This document shows positions 62,528 through 64,000 of a DNA stretch of 64,000 nt, piece after piece (position 1 is the first letter of the stretch; every line of letters begins with the position of its first letter). Origin of the DNA: RPQJ01 sp963732375 (lineage in GTDB: Bacteria; Pseudomonadota; Gammaproteobacteria; Steroidobacterales; Steroidobacteraceae); contig CAVSZE010000015.1 in NCBI GenBank assembly GCA_963732375.1, positions 124,001-188,000 on the forward strand. Direction: 5' to 3'. A model generated the notes under the pieces. The model did no database searches, was not told the origin of the DNA, and was given only the letters and a program-made list of their open reading frames with translations. The position numbers were made by a program, and so were the translations under genes.

Positions 62528-62603
62528 GCTCCCATCGTCTAGAGGCCCAGGACACAGCCCTCTCAAGGCTGGTACGAGGGTTCGAATCCCTCTGGGAGCG
62601 CCA
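62528..62603 (+). tRNA. gltT-CTC: tRNA-Glu (anticodon CTC)
   Basis: 76 bases with encoded CCA. Acceptor GCTCCCA pairs with TGGGAGC; D arm ATCGTCTAGAGGCCCAGGAC and GGTTCGAATCC T-loop match bacterial tRNA-Glu closely. The anticodon loop CTCTCAA on a CAGCC/GGCTG stem gives CTC at 62562-62564, reading GAG. No strong terminator is seen in the 69 bases before the next gene's 3' end. Confidence 0.97.
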
Positions 62604-62672
62604 CTACACTCAACCCGGGCACTTGCCGCGGGTAAACTTGCGGGCAGTCCGGCAAGCGTCGCCTCGCCGGTT

Positions 62673-64000
62673 CTAGCGCTCCGCTGTGAGCTCGATGAAC
62701 CCCGGATCGTCCCGCAAACCATCGAGGTCCGGGTCGTACTTCATCCAGCCGAAGTTCTCGTAGCCGCCGGCAATCGCCTGCCGCAGCGTGTCGACCGCGC
62801 GCGCGACTTCGCCCAGTTGTGAGTAAAGACAAGCGCAGTTGTAGAGCATCATCGGATCGCCGGGACTCAGCTCCAGCGCCAGGTTGCCCTCTCGGATGGC
62901 GTCTTCCTTTAGCCCCTTTTCCGCGAGCGTGATCGCGTAATACATCCGCGCTCGCGAGTCGTCCGGATTCTGCAGCAGGTAGTTCGGGAGCAGTTCCAGC
63001 AACTGGCGGGAGGCCTCATCGGCTTCCTCCTTGCGCCCGAGTCCTGCGCAGGTCTGTGCCAGGTCAGCGTAGGCCGCATAGAAGCCGGGCTTCAGCGCGA
63101 TGACGCGACGGAACGGCACGAGTGCCTTCTCAAGCTCCCCACTGGTGAAGTGAATGCGCCCCAGCGTCCAGAACGCGATGAAGTCGTCCGGATCGAGTTC
63201 GATCGCCTTGCGGCTCGACTCACTGGCTTCGTCGAACTTGCCCCAGATGAAGTAGGACAGGCCCATCGCCGCGTAGGCCTCGGGCAGGTTGCTGTCGTAC
63301 ATCAAGGCCTTGAAGCTGAGTTCCTGCGCCTTGTCGCGATGCTGCTCGGCGCGCGAGAACCACTGGTACATCTGACCGTAGGCGCTCGAGCAGGCCGCGT
63401 AGGCGGCCGCGTAGCGCGGATCGAGTTCGATGGCCTTCTCGAACAGCTGGATGGCGTACTCGACACTGCGCTTGGTAAGTCGATACAGGTAATCCTGGCC
63501 GCGCAGGTAAAGGTCGTAGGCTTGCGCGTTCACGGTCTGGCGCTTGGTAAGCGACACTTTCTCCGAGAAGCTCAACCTGAGCTTCAAGGCCTCGACGATC
63601 TGCTTGGCGACCTGCTCCTGGATGTCGAAGATGTCGTCGAGCTTGCCCTTGTAGGTGTCGCCCCAGACCTGGCGATTCGTCACCACGTCCACCAGCTGCA
63701 CCGTGATGCGCACCGACTCCTGGAACCGGCGCACGCTGCCGCCGACGATATAGCGCGCGCCGAGCTCATTGCCGATGCCGCGGATATCCTGCGCGCGGCC
63801 CTTGTACTGCATCGACGCCCAGCGCGACACGAGCTCGATCTCGCTCACCAGAGAGAGCCGCGCGATAAGTTCCTCGGTCAGGCCGTCGCTGAAGTAGTCG
63901 GTCTCCTGGTCGGGGCTGATGTTGTCGAACGGCAGCACCGCCAGCGCACCGGACTCGGCCTGACCATCGGTTCCCGGGGCGAGCTGCGCACCTGCCGACA
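62673..64000 (-). CDS. TolB-like/TPR-repeat protein (5' end beyond window edge)
   Basis: The 442 visible codons are open to the window's right edge, so the N-terminus is missing. The visible part starts with a TolB-like domain (COG5616 type): 'LAVLPFDNISPDQETDYFSDGLTEELIARLS', 'GIGNELGARYIVGGSVRRFQESVRITVQLVDVVTNRQVWGDTY', then 'DIFDIQEQVAKQIVEAL'. TPR repeats follow (~170-430, for example 'AIQLFEKAIELDPRYAAAYAA', 'SSRKAIELDPDDFIAFWTLGRI'). In relatives this module follows a CadC-like winged helix plus transmembrane segment or a class III cyclase/kinase domain; which one applies here is hidden. Confidence 0.82.
   Translation of the reverse strand, partial: SAGAQLAPGTDGQAESGALAVLPFDNISPDQETDYFSDGLTEELIARLSLVSEIELVSRWASMQYKGRAQDIRGIGNELGARYIVGGSVRRFQESVRITVQLVDVVTNRQVWGDTYKGKLDDIFDIQEQVAKQIVEALKLRLSFSEKVSLTKRQTVNAQAYDLYLRGQDYLYRLTKRSVEYAIQLFEKAIELDPRYAAAYAACSSAYGQMYQWFSRAEQHRDKAQELSFKALMYDSNLPEAYAAMGLSYFIWGKFDEASESSRKAIELDPDDFIAFWTLGRIHFTSGELEKALVPFRRVIALKPGFYAAYADLAQTCAGLGRKEEADEASRQLLELLPNYLLQNPDDSRARMYYAITLAEKGLKEDAIREGNLALELSPGDPMMLYNCACLYSQLGEVARAVDTLRQAIAGGYENFGWMKYDPDLDGLRDDPGFIELTAER

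Overview
The window is 64 kb of gene-dense, high-GC (roughly two-thirds G+C by eye) chromosome from a gammaproteobacterium. Placement rests on synteny: three blocks match Enterobacteria/Pseudomonas-type order almost gene for gene. These are lolA-ftsK-trxB-aat-infA-clpA-clpS; rpsP-rimM-trmD-rplS with ffh-ypjD-corB; and queG-nnr-tsaE-amidase-mutL-miaA-hfq-hflX-hflK-hflC-DUF2065-purA-(tRNA-Leu)-rnr-rlmB-rpsF-rpsR-rplI-dnaB-alr. The GC content, frequent GTG/TTG starts, a DUF2232 membrane protein between rpsR and rplI, and the absence of priB, nsrR, lrp and cydDC point away from Enterobacteriaceae, towards a high-GC, Xanthomonadales/Nevskiales/Steroidobacterales-like or unassigned environmental lineage. 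That placement is inference. No CRISPR array, complete IS, prophage or rRNA is visible. No stretch over 300 bases lacks a gene; the longest gaps (2878-3076 and 8824-9013) are divergent promoter regions.

Layout. 1-8823: lolA (cut by the left edge), ftsK, trxB, a FemAB-like acyltransferase, aat, infA, clpA, clpS. 9014-14948: gspC-gspD-gspE-gspF, the outer-membrane and motor half of a type II secretion system, closed by a REP-like palindrome. 15040-17848: a DUF3313 exported protein, a methyltransferase resembling an archaeal family, a queuosine-precursor transporter and hslR. 17897-24669: one long plus-strand run, kbl-tdh-hydrolase-dicarboxylate symporter-flavin oxidoreductase-MDR reductase, for threonine breakdown and small-molecule metabolism. 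24710-32249: sppA, the S16/L19 operon, ffh, ypjD, corB. 32220-36153: radA, then a compact Ser/Thr kinase-PP2C phosphatase-FHA signalling cassette. 36168-58058: the long alr-to-queG superoperon region, almost all on the minus strand. 58078-62439: panC-panB-deoxynucleoside kinase-folK-pcnB. 62528-64000: tRNA-Glu and a TolB-like/TPR protein cut by the right edge.

Most of the window is housekeeping: replication and chromosome segregation, translation, proteolysis, RNA turnover, mismatch repair, envelope maintenance and vitamin synthesis. The parts most worth a second look are the kinase/phosphatase/FHA cassette with a perfect inverted repeat at its promoter, the GspE ATPase with no cysteines, the archaeal-type methyltransferase, the putative S6:S18 autoregulatory leader ahead of rpsF, and two -10 boxes placed so close to start codons that leaderless transcripts are likely. 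I did not find a clearly new multi-gene system.
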